A stretch of DNA of 64,000 nucleotides from Adiantum capillus-veneris (GCA_014529385.2 CM043943.1:151249092-151313091); one strand, 5' to 3'. Positions 30,479 through 43,740 are shown, counted from the first letter of the stretch. Made by a program: numbers and translations. Notes: generated from the sequence alone by a model not told the origin.

Positions 30479-32431
30479 TGTAATGGAAATGGCCTATGAA
30501 CTTTGAGAGTAGCGGAATTAGGAAATTAGGTGAAGCATTATTGAGAGATTACTTTGTGAGCTTAGCGGGTGAACTTAATTGATGGTAGCAACATAAAAAT
30601 GGTACTTAGTTAACTTGGCATGAACAATACTTTTTCAAGAGAGAGAGAGTTTAGAGAATGTGACATAATTGAGGACCGGATTCATATGGAGCCGGTCCCC
30701 CCTCCAATAGGCATTTCTATTATAGTTTCTCCCTTCAAGAGAGACTTGGTACAATACAATCTTTGTGTTCCTTGTGACCTACGTGATGCAATGAAGATGG
30801 AAAGCTTCATGCATCACAAGCATAACATAAACTTGTAGAAAGCATTAACTATCCAAGCCTCAGTCCCAAGGCCTCAAACACCTTCGAAGGTGAAGAGAAC
30901 TAGCGGGGAATCAGGATAGCGAAGAGGAAGAAGAAACATTCCATAGGAGAAAGAAATAGTTCCTCACTTATCATTACACTTCTTGCTAGCATACATAATA
31001 GCATAGTTATGGAGATGGAGAAGATGGTAAGCTTAAGCATTGAAGCATGGCTCTTGGTTGGATTTGCATTCCATAGCCAAGAGTGTTGATGTAGGCTCTC
31101 ACTTCTCACAAGCTTGGAGAAGAAGGTGGTGTTCCTCAACTTTCACCAAGTGAGAATACCCTTGCAAATGAGTGTGTGTGTGTTTGTGTAGTATATCCCT
31201 CTAGCACCCCCCTTCCTTGCTTTGGGCAAAATTTCTACATGTTGCAAGCTCATTGGACCACTCTCCCCCTAGCCAATCACATGCAGCATGCAGTCAAGCA
31301 CATGGGTAGTCTTTTGACAAGTGTCCTCCTTACCCCTTAGAGAGAGAGAGAGCTTGAAAATATATAGATATTTTTTGGATGAAAGTAGAAGTTCATTGGA
31401 CCCCTCTTTAGCCCAACCAATAGCATTCAAGCACTCCATGTGGTTAAGCTTATTGAGAGTCTGACATGTGTCCCATGTGCCCTTTTAGAAAAGGGGTGCC
31501 CCTTGGGTGAGTGGAAGGTTAGGTCAAAGATTCCTCTAACTTTTGGACTTTTATGCATAGGAAGCTTCTCAAGAAACTTTCTCATTAAGTGTGTAGGTCT
31601 CTTTTTGACTCAAGCATCTTACCCCCCATGCATAGGAAACTTCTCAAGCAACTTCCTCATTAAATGTGACAAGTACCTCAAGTAACTTAGTCATCAAGCA
31701 TGACTAGCACCTTAGGTGGAGTTCCCACCTCAAGCACAGCCCTAGCTTGCTTTAGGTCGGGTTCCCATCTGAAGCTCAGCCCTAGCTTGCTTAAGGTCAA
31801 AGGACTATTAATAGTAGCCATTGGAGGTCTTTAGTGAAGCTAACCCTAAGGTCTTTTAAGCTTCATTAGTTAACCTTGCTCTTTGAGAGACCATCTCTCG
31901 TTTGGGCCCCTTTACCATTGGCCCCGTGTTGAGATAGATCCGTAAGCACATGTCTGTATTCTAACCCTTGTTCCCGATTATTATCCCACATTAAATGATG
32001 AATTTAATATGAGAAAATAATTTGGGTTGGTTAGATATTAGATATTTAATGACAATTTCTCTCTCATCCCCTACTATTAGGGCTCGCCCCCTCCTTCCTA
32101 GGGATGTGGGAAGACTTTTTAGTCTTCCCATGACCATCCAATCTTTCCCCTACTTTGGCCATTGGACAATTGAGTTAAATTTAGGAACTTTAGCCTATGG
32201 AAGTTTTAATGGAGCTGAACCTCAAGTCTTTTAAGCCCCATTGAAGCACAATGCTCTTTTGCAGGCTGTCCCCTTTGGACCCCTATTTTCTCTCCTTTGG
32301 ATCCTTGCAGAGACCGGTCTGGCAGCCTTACCAATATTCTATCTTTTACTCCCCTGGTACTTCCCCATATTAAATGATGAGTTTAACATGAGAAAATCAT
32401 TTGGGAGAATTAGATATTAGTTTTTATGACA
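30479..32431 (-). repeat. chromovirus 5' LTR, copy A, enlarged
   Basis: On the plus strand it reads TGTAATGG to TTTTTATGACA, 1,953 bp; in its own orientation it starts TGTCAT and ends CCATTACA. Compared with 58312-59920 it has an extra block of about 380 bp at its own 5' end, between two related endings (AATGACA near 32054 and ATGACA at 32431). The end near 30479 adjoins the primer-binding site, which identifies it as a 5' LTR. It holds CATTGG and CCAAT pairs and two copies of the GGTTCCCACCTCAAGC minisatellite unit (from 31710). Confidence 0.8.
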
Positions 32432-32612
32432 TGTGCATAGCTAGCAGTTGATCACTACTGTTACTCACACAAAAATCTTTTGATTGGCTATTTCATTGTA
32501 TGCAAGATTGAAGGAGCATGAAAAATGACTACAGACACATGATTGATGCCCTTAGTAGCAAGGAAGGGTATAACAAAAAGAAAAGGATCTTGTGGATAAA
32601 AATATCTCAAGC

Positions 32613-33051
32613 TTAAAGTAAGATAGCCATGGCATCATTTCTTGTCACAATCTGTAGGGAGAACTTATGCACAAAAAGAATGCATGTGGAGAAAGGATAG
32701 GGTGGATTTAGATTTCTCTTAGGTACCTCCACACATTGTCCACACCAGCAATAAGGAAAAAGAAAAACATCATTGTTTGACAATGAATTGAAAATAGTTG
32801 GGTGGCTACATCTTGCACCTTTCTTACACACGTCTAGAGAACAATGCTTTGCTTGCACTTGGCGCTGGGAAAGTACACGGAAGCTCTTCATGCTTAGAGG
32901 TTGAGGCCGCCTGAGTTATGGTGGGTCTAGATTTGAGTATATCTTTTTCTACATGAACCATGTCATGCCACATGGACCTCATAAGGTCTCTTCCGTGCAC
33001 TCTGAACGCTCCCCTTAAAACGTACTCCATACTATCACATTGTTGTGCCAC
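32613..33051 (-). CDS. small conserved Cys-rich open frame(s), hypothetical
   Basis: Two overlapping minus-strand frames. One (33051 to 32824) reads through DLMRSMWHDMVHVEKDI and ends RRV. The other starts at ATG 32891, gives 92 codons, and is Cys-rich in its middle (CKKGARCSHP, YCWCGQC). The same sequences occur at 53382-53716, where the junction between the frames differs by a small change, so it may be two exons or one damaged frame. No family is recognised and no signal peptide is evident. Confidence 0.3.
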
Positions 33052-33088
33052 TCAACACTTAATTATGTGAGGCAACCCTCTCGAACGT

Positions 33089-33178
33089 GGTATTAGAGAT
33101 ATTTACAATGGCATTAGAGCTTGTTCTTTCCGTGGTATTAGAGATATTTACAATGAAAATAGAGCTTGTTCTTTCCGT
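33089..33178. repeat. 45-bp tandem repeat, two units
   Basis: Unit starts GGTATTAGAGATATTTACAA and ends GCTTGTTCTTTCCGT, at 33089-33133 and 33134-33178. It is present in the same form near 53774-53863. Confidence 0.85.
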
Positions 33179-33242
33179 GTTCATACCAAAAGGACAAACA
33201 AAACAATGATCTAACTTGTGTCCCTATGTCTCCAATACAATC

Positions 33243-34561
33243 TAGTCAAAGAGTGTGTAGCATAGTGACTGGCAACGTACTAAGGAACCACTTGTATTGA
33301 TAGCTAGATGTACCCTCAATGCTTCTTAGTTTGACTTTCAAACCATGTGCTCAATCAACCTGCACTCTAGATACTCGTCCAATCTAACCCATCCAAATCT
33401 GGTGTAAATCAACCCTTGACTTGCTCCAAATCAGCCCTTATCCATGACCGACTTGATGCAAGCCGTCGTATGGCCACACCTCCCCTGGAACCTGGCAAGC
33501 ACAAGAAGTAGCAATGTAGACTGCAATATATATATCTGATTATATATGTGTGTACATGGTCTATAGATGATTCTTTGAAGACGAATGAGTGATGTATGTC
33601 GATGTCGATATTGATGCCGACCACCTCCTGCTTGCCAATCTACACAAGACGGGTTTCTTTGTGCGGCTGAAACCTATCTTCTGATGTAGTGCTCAGAATG
33701 AAATTTTGAGGGCATAAATGGCTCTAATACGAATTGAAGTCGCGGAGAGGAGCATGGATCGACTCACACAAACACACACACAAATACATAGAGAGCTTAC
33801 ACAGTACGCAGAGAAGTCGTTGAAGGGTTATCTCCCAAAACCTTATTATCCATAAAAGTATAAGTGAGTATATACAAAGAGTTAGTGATAAGTGAGTTAG
33901 GCGGGCGGCCGGCCATATCCGTATAAGAGGCCACTTGGGCTTTAATCCCAACAGTTGGCATCCTATTGGCTTCTGCAAGGCTTAGCCAATCACAAATTAG
34001 AAGCATAATTAATAGGCTTGTGACATGTGTCCCCCTTTTCCCTTTTGTGAGAGCTTTAAGTAATTAAAATAATCTATTAAACTCTCATTGGACCTTTTAG
34101 TCTTTTGGCCAATAGGAATCAGGCAAGCCATTGGGCTGCTTGATGCTTGTCCTGGGGATTCACTCTATATACAAAACGGGATGCCAGCTGCGAGCAGAAA
34201 ACTTTGATATAATCCCTATGTACGACTCATAATAGGAAATATGACCCCCCTTTCTACGCTTATATGACAATCAATAAAGAAAACTATCATACCCCTATCT
34301 TACATATAAAATTTAGGTCTCACGTGATCTAACTGAGTAAAACTAGTCAAAGAGTGTGTAGCACAGTGAGTGGCAACGTACTAAGGAACCACTTGTATTG
34401 ATAGCTAGATGTACCCTCAATGCTTCTTAGTTTGACTTTCAAACCATGTGCTCAATTAGCCTGCACTATGGCTACTCGTCCAATCTAACCCATCCAAATC
34501 TGGTGTAAATCAACCCTTGACTTGCTCCAAATCAGCTCTTATCTATGACCGACTTGATGCA
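33243..34561. repeat. pair of 218-bp direct repeats around an LTR relic
   Basis: TAGTCAAAGAGTGTGTAGCA to CGACTTGATGCA occurs at 33243-33460 and again at 34344-34561, about 97% alike by eye. The copies could be LTRs of a small element (TGTGTAGCA to TTGATGCA, 207 bp) or a simple duplication. Between them, at about 33732-34250, is a diverged relative of the chromovirus LTR with CATTGG and CCAAT motifs and a CTCTAATACG stretch resembling a decayed complement of an initiator-Met primer site. No coding frame in this stretch looks real. Confidence 0.55.
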
Positions 34562-35088
34562 AAATTTGATGTGTGAACTGATTTTAAAAATCCCCAAAAT
34601 TCATCAAGTTCTAGTGCACGCCGGTGACCGATTGTTACAAGTAATCAACCCGGGTCAAAATCCCCCCCCCCCCCCACCCCACCCATAGATGTGATACCCC
34701 CCTCCCTTATTTTTAAGCTTGAGAATAAATTATTAGGGGCCTACCCCTTACTTATACGCTTATGTAAATTTTTTTAAAAAACCCCTCTTCTGCACTTACG
34801 TGGTGCGGTAAGTTTTCCATGGTGAATCCCTCGGGATGCTCATTAGACCTCTTGGTAGATTGTTCAATAGTCTTTTGGGGAGATCAATTTCTATTGGTTC
34901 TTTTATCAAGCATTTTAAAATCAACTAGACTAATTTTACTCTAGCCTAATTCTCATTGGTCCACCTCTATGGCCATCCAATACGATTTGAGGGGAGATTA
35001 GGGGAAACTGGCCTAGGAGCCTCACATGTGTCCCGTATTCCCTTTGTGTAAAGGGGGAGCTTTGGAGTGTTGTTGTGTGTGTGTTTCT
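34562..35088. other. old LTR relic and a C14 tract
   Basis: A run of 14 C (34662-34675) is followed by AT-rich sequence. From about 34850 there is another diverged piece with ATTGGTCC, CCAAT and TCACATGTGTCCC, which matches the U3-like part of the chromovirus LTRs. No gene seen. Confidence 0.5.
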
Positions 35089-35780
35089 GTAATGGAAATG
35101 GCTTATGAACTTTGAGAGTAGCGGAATTAGGAAATTAGGTGAAGCATTTTTGAGAGATTACTTTGTGAGCATAGCGGGTGAACTTAATTGGTGGTAGCAA
35201 CATAAACATGGTACTTAGTTAACTTGGCATGAACAACACTTTTACAAGAGAGAGAGTGTTTAGAGAACATGACAATAGTTGAGGACCAGATTCATATGGA
35301 GCCGGTCCCCCTTCCAATAGACATTTGTATTATAGTTTCTCTCATCAAGAGAGACTTGGTACAATACAATCTTTGTGTTCCTTGTGACCTACGTGATGCA
35401 ATGAATATGAAAAGCTTCATGCATCACAAGCATAACATAAACTTGTAGAAAGCATTAACTATCCCAAGCCTCAGTCCCAAGGCCTCAAACACCTTCGAAG
35501 GTGGAGAGAGCTAGCGGGGAATGAGGATAGGGAAGAAGAAGAAGAAACATTCCATAGGAGAAAGAAATGGTTCCTCACTCATCATTACTCTTCTTGCTAG
35601 CATACATAAAAGCATAGTAATGGAGATGGATAAGATGGTAAGCTTAAGTATTGAAGCATGGCTCTTGGTTGGATTTGCATTCCATAGCCAAGAGTGTTGA
35701 TGTAGGCTCTCACTTCTGATAAGCTTGGAGAAGAAGGTGGTGTTCCTCAACTTTCACCAAGTGAGAATACCCTTGCAAAT

Positions 35781-35864
<84 letters not shown>

Positions 35865-36839
35865 TATATCCCCCTAGCACCCCCCTTCCTTGCTTTGGGC
35901 GAAATTTCTACATGCTGCAAGCTCATTGGACCTCTCTCCCCCTAGCCAATCACATGCAGCATGCAGTCAAGCACATGGGTAGTCTTTTAACAAGTGTCCT
36001 CCTTACCCCTTAGAAAGAGATAGCTTGAAAATATCTACATATTTGTTGGATGGAAGTACAAGCTCATTGGACCCCTCTTTAGCCCAACCAATAGCATTCA
36101 AGCACTCCATGTGGTTAAGCTTAGTGAGAGTTTGACATGTATCCCATGTGCCCTTTTAGAAAAAGGGGTGCCCCTTGGGTGAGTGGAAGGCTAGGTCAAA
36201 GATTCCCCTAACTTTGGGACTTTTATGCATAGGAAGCTTCTCAAGCAACTTTCTCATTAAGTGTGTAGGGTCTCTTTTTGACTCAAGCATCTTACCCCCA
36301 TGCATAGGAAGCTTCTCAAGCAACTTCCTCATTAAATGTGACAAGTACCTCAAGTACCTTAGTCATCAAGAATGACTAGCACCGTAGGTGGAGTTCCCAC
36401 CTCAAGCACATCCCTAGCTTGCTTAAGTCTAGGTCGGGTTCCCACCTCAAGCATAGCCCTAGTTTGCTTAAGTTTAGTTTGGCTTCCCACTTCAAGCACA
36501 GCCCTAGCTTGCTTAAGGTTCCCACCTCAAGCACAACCCTAGCTTGCTTTAGGTCGGGTTCCCACCTCAAGCTCAGTCCTAGCTTGCTTAAGGTCAAAGT
36601 ACTTCTAACACTAACCATTGGAGTTCTTTAATGAATCTAACCCTAAGGTCTTTTAAGCTTCATTAGTTAACCTTGCTCTTTGACAGAGCATCTCTCATTT
36701 GGGCCCCTTTACCATTGGATAGATCCGTAAGCACATGTCTATATTCTAACCCTTGTTCCTGTTTATTATTTCACATTAAATGATTAGTTTAATATGAGAA
36801 AATAATTTGTGTTGGTTATATATTAGATATTTAATGATA
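35089..36839 (-). repeat. chromovirus 3' LTR of the decayed element, 1,751 bp
   Basis: Plus-strand TGTAATGG to TTAATGATA (the final CA mutated to TA), followed by TTACCTCTCTCTT, the complement of a polypurine tract. It contains a (GT)40 run and about five copies of the GGTTCCCACCTCAAGC minisatellite (36390-36590), against two in the LTR at 30479. Confidence 0.85.
35783..35862. repeat. (GT)40 microsatellite
   Basis: 80 bp of uninterrupted GT inside the LTR. The related LTRs at 31170 and 51975 have fewer than ten units at the same place, so the expansion is specific to this copy. Confidence 0.97.
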
Positions 36840-39800
36840 TTACCTCTCTCTTGAAATCATAGTCGTCCTCGACTATGAGGTTAAAGAGATAAAGTCATAG
36901 TCATTAATTAGTCCATGTTACTTAGCGGGTAGAGGAACCCTTTTTACCCTTCGACATCATTCCAACATGGATGACTAATCCACTTGGTGCTTGGGAGACA
37001 TAGCTACCGCAAGCATGTCTTCTCTTTAGTTCATATCATACTTCCAAAGTAGAGTCACAAGTTCTACTTGGTGTTTGAGAGACGTCATCACCACAAACAT
37101 GATTTTAAGCATGCATACGTCTTAAATTTGTGCACAATAAAAAGAGAACTAGTCTTATAAGACAAAAATATTTTCCATTTAAAATGCATTTTCATATGCT
37201 TACTCTAGTGCAGCATTGTAAGCATTGACAAGGTTCATATTATCCTTAAGCTAAGTTCTTTGCATCCATCTAGCATCTTTAAAAGAATAATTCTTAAACT
37301 TAATAAGACATCGCTAGATAATCTTACCGTTTCTTAATACCTTGTCTTCATGTAATAGGATGGACTCAGGTTGAATTACTTCTTCTTGATCTTCGATTTT
37401 TGGAGGGTCTGCTACAACTATTGCTTCTTTTGATGGCACTCCTTTGTAAGGCTTACATAGGCTTTCATGGAAAACATGGTGCATGAGCCAATGGTTGGGC
37501 AACTTGACTTGATAAGCCATCTCATTGATTGGCTTAAGAATTTAAAAAGGACCATAATATCTTTTTGCTAGTTTAACATCATATTCTTGGTGGTCCATAG
37601 GACTCTTGCCCGTAGTATGTCTCAGATGAGCCTTGAGAATCTTTAGCAAGACCCAATCATTTTCCTTAAAGGCTAAGGATCTTCTGTGCTTATTAGCAGC
37701 AACCCTTTTTGCCTTGCTTGTGAGATGGATATAACCCCTTTAATCTTTGGAAAAGATTCTTGTAGGTCTCGGATATATTCATCAACAGCGAAGATCTTCC
37801 CATGTACTTTAAGTAGTAAGGGACTTTTGGATCTTCCTTCTTTAAACTCAAAAGGTCCTTTCCCCATAGAAGTATGTACAATATCATTGTATGCAAACTC
37901 TATAAGAGGTACGTACTTCTATCATTGAGAACAGTGATCTACTTCCATGACATAGGCTTTTAGTATATCAAGAATCGTTAGATTAGTTATTTCACTTTGG
38001 TCATCCGTTTGTGAATGATAGGCCGAAAGAGAAATTTAATCTACTTACTAGATTCTCAAAGAGACCCTTCTAGATATTACTAGTCATTCTAGGATCTTTG
38101 TCCAACACCAAGGGTGTTGGAAATCCATGACGCTTGAAAATTTGAGATCTGAAGAGGGTTGCCATTTGATGTGCTTAATAGTCTTTTTGACAAGCATAGA
38201 GTGTGTTCTCTTGTTAAGCTTGTCGAGACTGAACAATCCAAGTTGCTTCCCTCGATCAAATTTCAACTTTTGGTATATATACCACGCATTTTGGAACATA
38301 CTCTTGTATGTTTACTTTTCATGGTAGACCAACAGCAATACATTTCTACTCCTTGAAGAGAGGATTATGGATTCCCTCTTTGCCCCGCATAAGGAGAAGT
38401 ATGGGATTCATACACGACTTTCTATTGTATGGGTGAGTAACACATAGCCTATTTCCGTTTGGAAGATAACCATCCTGCATGGTGAATGGTTCTTTTTCTT
38501 TTTTTTTTGTTCCCTAATGCAAAGGCTCTAATTACATACTTAAAGTCTCGCTGAGTAGCATACTCATTTATCATAAAAGATAGATCATTGTGAGTTGCTA
38601 TAGACACCACATTTACCCTTGGTCATTGTGAAAGTGCATCGATCCACTTGATTGTGCTTGGCAACAATGTGAGCAATATGAAATTTAAATTCCAAAAGAA
38701 ATTTTCCCACCTCATTTGTTTGTTGGAGAGCTTGGTTTGCGGCATGAAGTTCTTGAGGCTTTGTGATCCATATGTAGGATGAATGGAGTCCCCAAGAGAC
38801 AGTGGTTCCACATGTTTAGGGCATATAGAATAGCTAGTAGCTCTTTTTTGTATTTGCCCAGTACTCACTTATCGAAGTTGAGTCTTTGACTCGCATATGC
38901 TATGGCATGCCCTTCTTGAAGCAAAATAGCTTCAAGGCAATTACCACAAGCATCACATTCGACCTCAAATGGCTTTGAGAGATCTAATAGTGTGAGCACA
39001 TATTGAGAGATAAGATTCTCTTTAAACTTCTCAAAAGCTTCTTGCACTTTTGCAGTCCATGAATACTTAACATTTCTTTTTGTTAAGTCATGTAATGGGC
39101 CTGCTATTAGCAAGAATTTTTTTCTATGAAGCATCTGTAGTATGCACACATACTGATGAAGCTTCGCACCTCATGTAGATTAGGCCATCATTTTATTATC
39201 TCTAACTTTGTTGGATCCATATGGGTGCCATCATTAGAGATAATGTGACCTAAATATTGAATCTCTTGTAGAAAAAAAATCACTTTTCTTTTGATTAATG
39301 AAAAGCTTATTCTCTCTCACAACTTGAAAGGTTACCTGGAGGTGTCGCTTGTATTCTTCAAGAGAATTTGGATGGCCTGAAGATTTTTGTCAATCATGAG
39401 TTTAAATGCGTCTGGAGCATTTGTCATGCCAAAACTTGTAAATTATCAAATAGATTCTTTCTACCCGCGGCATGGGAAATCTTTTTTTGATAGTGATCTT
39501 ATTTAGTGCTCTATAGTCGACACACATTGGCTTTCAATGTATCTCCCATCTCGTGGGCTTGTATGCCTAGCTAGGTGGTCAACTCCGTGGATATGAAGTT
39601 GTGAGTTGAACCAAGGTCAAACAAAATAAAGGAATCATACTCTTACATCTTTCCCCAAGCATAGGAAAGGAGAAATCCTTGGCAATGAGCATCCTCTTTT
39701 TGAAGCTTCAAACATAGAGGCTCTAGGAGTCTCATTGCGGGCAATTCCCTTGGGGCAAGGGCGATAACCATTGCCTTGCTCCCCACACTTAAAACATTTG

Positions 39801-40600
39801 TGGTCCTTACTAAAAGCTTCTAGCTCTTTAGGAGAGAGTTTATATTTACCTTTGTAAACTCCCTTCTCCTTGGACCGTTTGTTGTTGTTGTTGGAATAGC
39901 CTTGGTAAGAATTTTGGGCATTGGTTTTCCCCTTGGCATCACTTTTGTCTTTATTTTCCATGGGCTTGAAATTCCCTCTAGCCCCTTGTTGGAAATTGAT
40001 GCGCGAAGCAACCATGGTGTGGTGGATTACTTTGGTGATAAAACCAGGTTGTTGAGAGTTGACATACTCGGTCATTTCTTTGGGTAATCCCGCACAGAAT
40101 TATTGCTTTTGCTCGGCAAAGTCTATCTTTTGAAAGATAGTATCCTTGAGATGTAAATCCCAAAACTTGTCCACATATTTGTGGATGGACTCATGAGAGA
40201 TAAGTTTTAAACTTCACCATTTGGTAAGCACTTTGTCCTTTGCATCACTTGCAAGGAATTGCTTCATGATGGAAACTCGTAGAGTTTTCCATGTCTTTGG
40301 GGCTTCGTCATTGCCATGAAGGCTAGCCCACTATTGACAAGCCATTTTTTTTTTGGAAGTGCATAGCTACATGGTGTAGCTTGGAGGACTCCGTGAAGCC
40401 GTCGTCTGCAAAGGCCGCATCAAATTGTTGGATGAAGGCTAATACTTTGTCGGTAGCACCAAAGGTGCCATCATAGGTGAGAAAGGATACTCTTTCCTCC
40501 CTCTTTGAACTTCTTGAGCTTTTGTGACCTTCGCCATGCAAGGTAAGATTTGCGATTTCCTACCCTCTTGTATCCTCTACAAGAATAGCCATAGCTTTCA
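36840..40600 (-). pseudogene. heavily decayed chromovirus gag-pol
   Basis: The minus strand carries pol pieces in the expected order from right to left: Gag (YDGTFGATDKVLAFIQQF near 40480), zinc knuckle CFKCGEQGNGYRPC near 39770, RT/RNase H pieces (39149-38865 and 38868-38623, with MDHK where the right-hand copy has TGHQ), integrase pieces (38299-37673) and the C-terminal part (HEDKVLRNGKII near 37330). All are broken by frameshifts and stops. Near 39530 protease sequence is joined directly to the RT, and about 0.7 kb present in the copy at 62830-63510 is missing. It was about 80-90% similar to that copy by eye and is long dead. Confidence 0.88.
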
Positions 40601-40906
40601 TCGATAGAGGAGGAAGGTGAAGAAGGAGGAGAAGAGGGTGACCTCTTTCTTGCCCTTTTCTTCCTTTGTTTCCTCTCTTCCCTTTTGGAGTGACGAGGAG
40701 AAGGACTATGGTTTAACCGTTTCCTCTTGGGAGGAGTTGGCGATCGTCCAGACTTCCATCTTCATGGAGCCACATCTTTTGAGGAACTTAGGCATTAGGA
40801 TAAAGTCGGAAAGAGTTTGCCACTCACTAACCGTCTTGGGTTGTGGACAATCTATTATGTCCTTAATCTTTGCAGGGTCTACAGAGATTCCTTCAAGAAC
40901 GTACAA
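40601..40906 (-). pseudogene. fragment of a different gypsy RT joined to gag-like sequence
   Basis: The minus-strand frame 40990-40706 contains EGISVDPAKIKDIIDCPQPK and TVSEWQ, the connection between RT and RNase H in Ty3/gypsy elements. It is not the lineage of the neighbouring chromovirus, which has DGIRMDPSKLEVIKSWPNP. It ends where pol-less element sequence starts at about 40907, so this is a patchwork junction of at least three elements. Confidence 0.6.
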
Positions 40907-40962
40907 ACAAAAAACGCTCCCCTTTAAATATTCCTTGATTTTCTCTTTGTTTCTTTCACTCA

Positions 40963-40993
<31 letters not shown>

Positions 40994-41465
40994 AAAGATC
41001 CCCCACTTAAATATTCCTTGACTTTCGCTCTTTGTCTCTTTCCCTTAATCACTCCTTGATTTTCTCTTTTTGTCTCTTTGCCCTCTTTCACTCACCCACA
41101 CAAAAGATCTCCATTAAACACTCCTTTGATTTTCTTTTTTTGTCTCTTTCTCTAACTCGAATTTACACACACACACACGCCCAAAAAAGAAAAACTTCAA
41201 AAAAAAGAAAAAAAAAGATTTTTTTTCTTTTTTTCTTTGCTTCTCACACATATTCCACACGCCCCACATACTCGACGCTCGCGCGCATGTATACACGATT
41301 AGACACATTTAGAGCAGATACGTTCAAGAGTTAGGTTTTGCCAGATTTTACCAGATTTGAGTCCGATTGTACGCATAAACCTCGATATAGTGCAGATTTT
41401 GATTTTAGTTTACATTCGACGAGCTGACGAGGTTTAGAGGCCTATCACACGCTGACAGTGCACAT

Positions 41466-43740
41466 ATGATGGCAATGACCACTTCATGCTCTGAGTACAC
41501 ATTGCTCACCCTTGTAGGCGAGCACAGAGGCCGGCCCTTTTACACGGACACATATGGACATTTCTTTGTCTAGTGCCGCGCCTCCTTTGGCCCCACACAA
41601 ACCCTCCGGGTGGTGCGAGTCCTTCCCAACGACACACGGGATGGCACATTTAGCGATGACTATCGCGCCACGTATGTGGTCGACCATTTGATGAGGCTAG
41701 AGCAGATAGAGCTAGTACACGCATATGATTGCCTTGAGGCCTTCGACCATCCCGTGCAGATTACATTATAGCGGGTAGGTCCTCGAGTGATCTATATAGA
41801 TAGTGCTCAGCACATATATCAATTAGAGTGTCGCACTTCTAGTAGACGCATATCCATACATGTTGTGACACTAGTTGGCGAGCCTAAAGACAGATGCTAC
41901 ATGAGCACTACAGGCATAGAGCTTTACTTTTTGACTTGTGGATTGCCATACGATCCTCGACCAACCCAGCGCCCTACTTCGAGTAGGAGTGCCTCACCTC
42001 CATTAGACACAGTGCCACCACCCACATCACTCAGGAAACCACCACCAGGATTCTCCTCACCTAGACTTGATTTGCCGCCAAGCGTTTTGAGCTATCACGA
42101 GTCTAGAGCGATGTGCACGATGATTGCTAGCACTTTGCGTACCACTCAGAGTGAGCCACAGATAGAGACCTAGAGCCTTCTAGACACGTACTTTAGAGAG
42201 TCTCAACCTCCGGGTGTTGCGAGTCCTTCCCAACGACACACGGGATGGCACATTTAGAGATGACTATCGCGCCACGTATGTGGTCGACCATTTGATTAGG
42301 CTAGCAAATAGAGCTAGTACACGCATATGATTGCCTTGAGGCCTTCGATCGTCCCGTGCAGATTACATTATAGCGGGTAGGTCCTCGAGTGATCTATATA
42401 GATAGTGCTCAGCGCAGATATTGATTAGAGTGTCCCACTTCTAGTAGACGCATATCCATAGATGTTGTGACACTAGTTGGCGAGCCTAAAGACAGATGCT
42501 ACATGAGCACTACAGGCACTAAGCTTTACTTTTTGACTTGTGGATTGTCGTACAATCCTCGACCGACCCAGCGCCCTACTTCGAGTAGGAGTGCCTCACC
42601 TCCTTTAGACACGGTGCCACCACCCACATCACTCAGGAAACCACCACCAGGATTCTCCTCACCTAGACCTGATTTTTCGCCAAGCGTTTCGAGCTATCAC
42701 GAGTCTAGAGCGATGTACACGACGATTGCTAGCACTTTGCGTACCACTCAGAGTGAGCCACAAATAGAGACCCAGAGCCTTCTAGACACGTACTTTAGAG
42801 AGTCTCAACCTCGACACCTTGCACCATCTAGAGACCCATGCCAGCCTTTGATGACACAGATTAGAGATCATACGAGAGAGTCTATGACGACCACATCACC
42901 CCAGTTGAGAGCACCAGAGGTAGGGCCCGGTAGATCACCCATTGTAGATATGAGTGCCCCTAGGCCACTAACCCCCACCCTTTAGACACTGTCCGAGACC
43001 AGAGAGACTAGGGATAGCATGAGAGATATAAACGATCATATCTTGCATATAGTAGGCCGATCTCCCCGAGGGGTTGCATATTATGTTGACACTTATGATC
43101 ACCCCTTTGTGAGGCTAGCCACCCCGCAGCGCATGATGTCTACACCTAGGCAAATTGTGAGAGCCTACCAATAGGCCGATAGAGTAGTTTTTATTGATGA
43201 GCTCCGAGAGCAGTATCTCTTGATTGAGACCCTTGATTTTGATGACATTGAGCGAGCACACCCAGATGACAGCCTAGACACACAGACACATCCTAGGCTA
43301 GTGGAGCTTCAGAGATTTGAGCAGAGTGTGACCTATCTAGATGAGCTTGGTCGTAGGTATAGACGCCTGACAAGTGGTGGATCCAGAGATCCTTCAGCCA
43401 GCCTTCTTGCATATTTGGTAGGAGATCCACGTGAGCGAGTTTATACGGATGTCGATCATGCAGTATATGTTTTGATTATAGGTCTACCCTACTACCCTCG
43501 ACTTAGACATGATGATTTATGTTTACCAACGACGACCACGCTACCTCCACAGCTACCGAGAGCTCCGAGTCCTCGAGAGACACCACTCGAGAGATCACCT
43601 CCTAGGCTTATTTTGTTACGTCGTATTCTACCACCTTGGGAGATGCCAAATGAGGATGATAGTGTGCCACGAGAGATAGCTCCAGCACCTAGCCTGCCCA
43701 CAGGTAGAGCCCCTGACACTACAGGTAGAGTCACAGTATT
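41466..43740 (+). pseudogene. ORF1 of pol-less copy 3, with internal tandem duplication
   Basis: Starts at ATG 41466. Stops at 41571 (TAG for CAG), 41769 (the TAG shared by all copies) and 42171 (TAG for CAG). At about 42206 the sequence jumps back to CCGGGTGTTGCGAG and repeats 602 bp (41604-42205 against 42206-42807), so the end of module 1 and part of the linker occur twice. Module 2 then follows with CAA changed to TAG near 43170 and a short replacement near the end (about 43715). Not translatable as one protein. Confidence 0.65.

Noticed and set aside
32054-32431. a second complete element end inside the LTR of copy A
   Set aside because: Two LTR-like endings (AATGACA and ATGACA) exist, but no primer site or coding DNA lies between them. 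An internal duplication of the LTR end explains it more simply.
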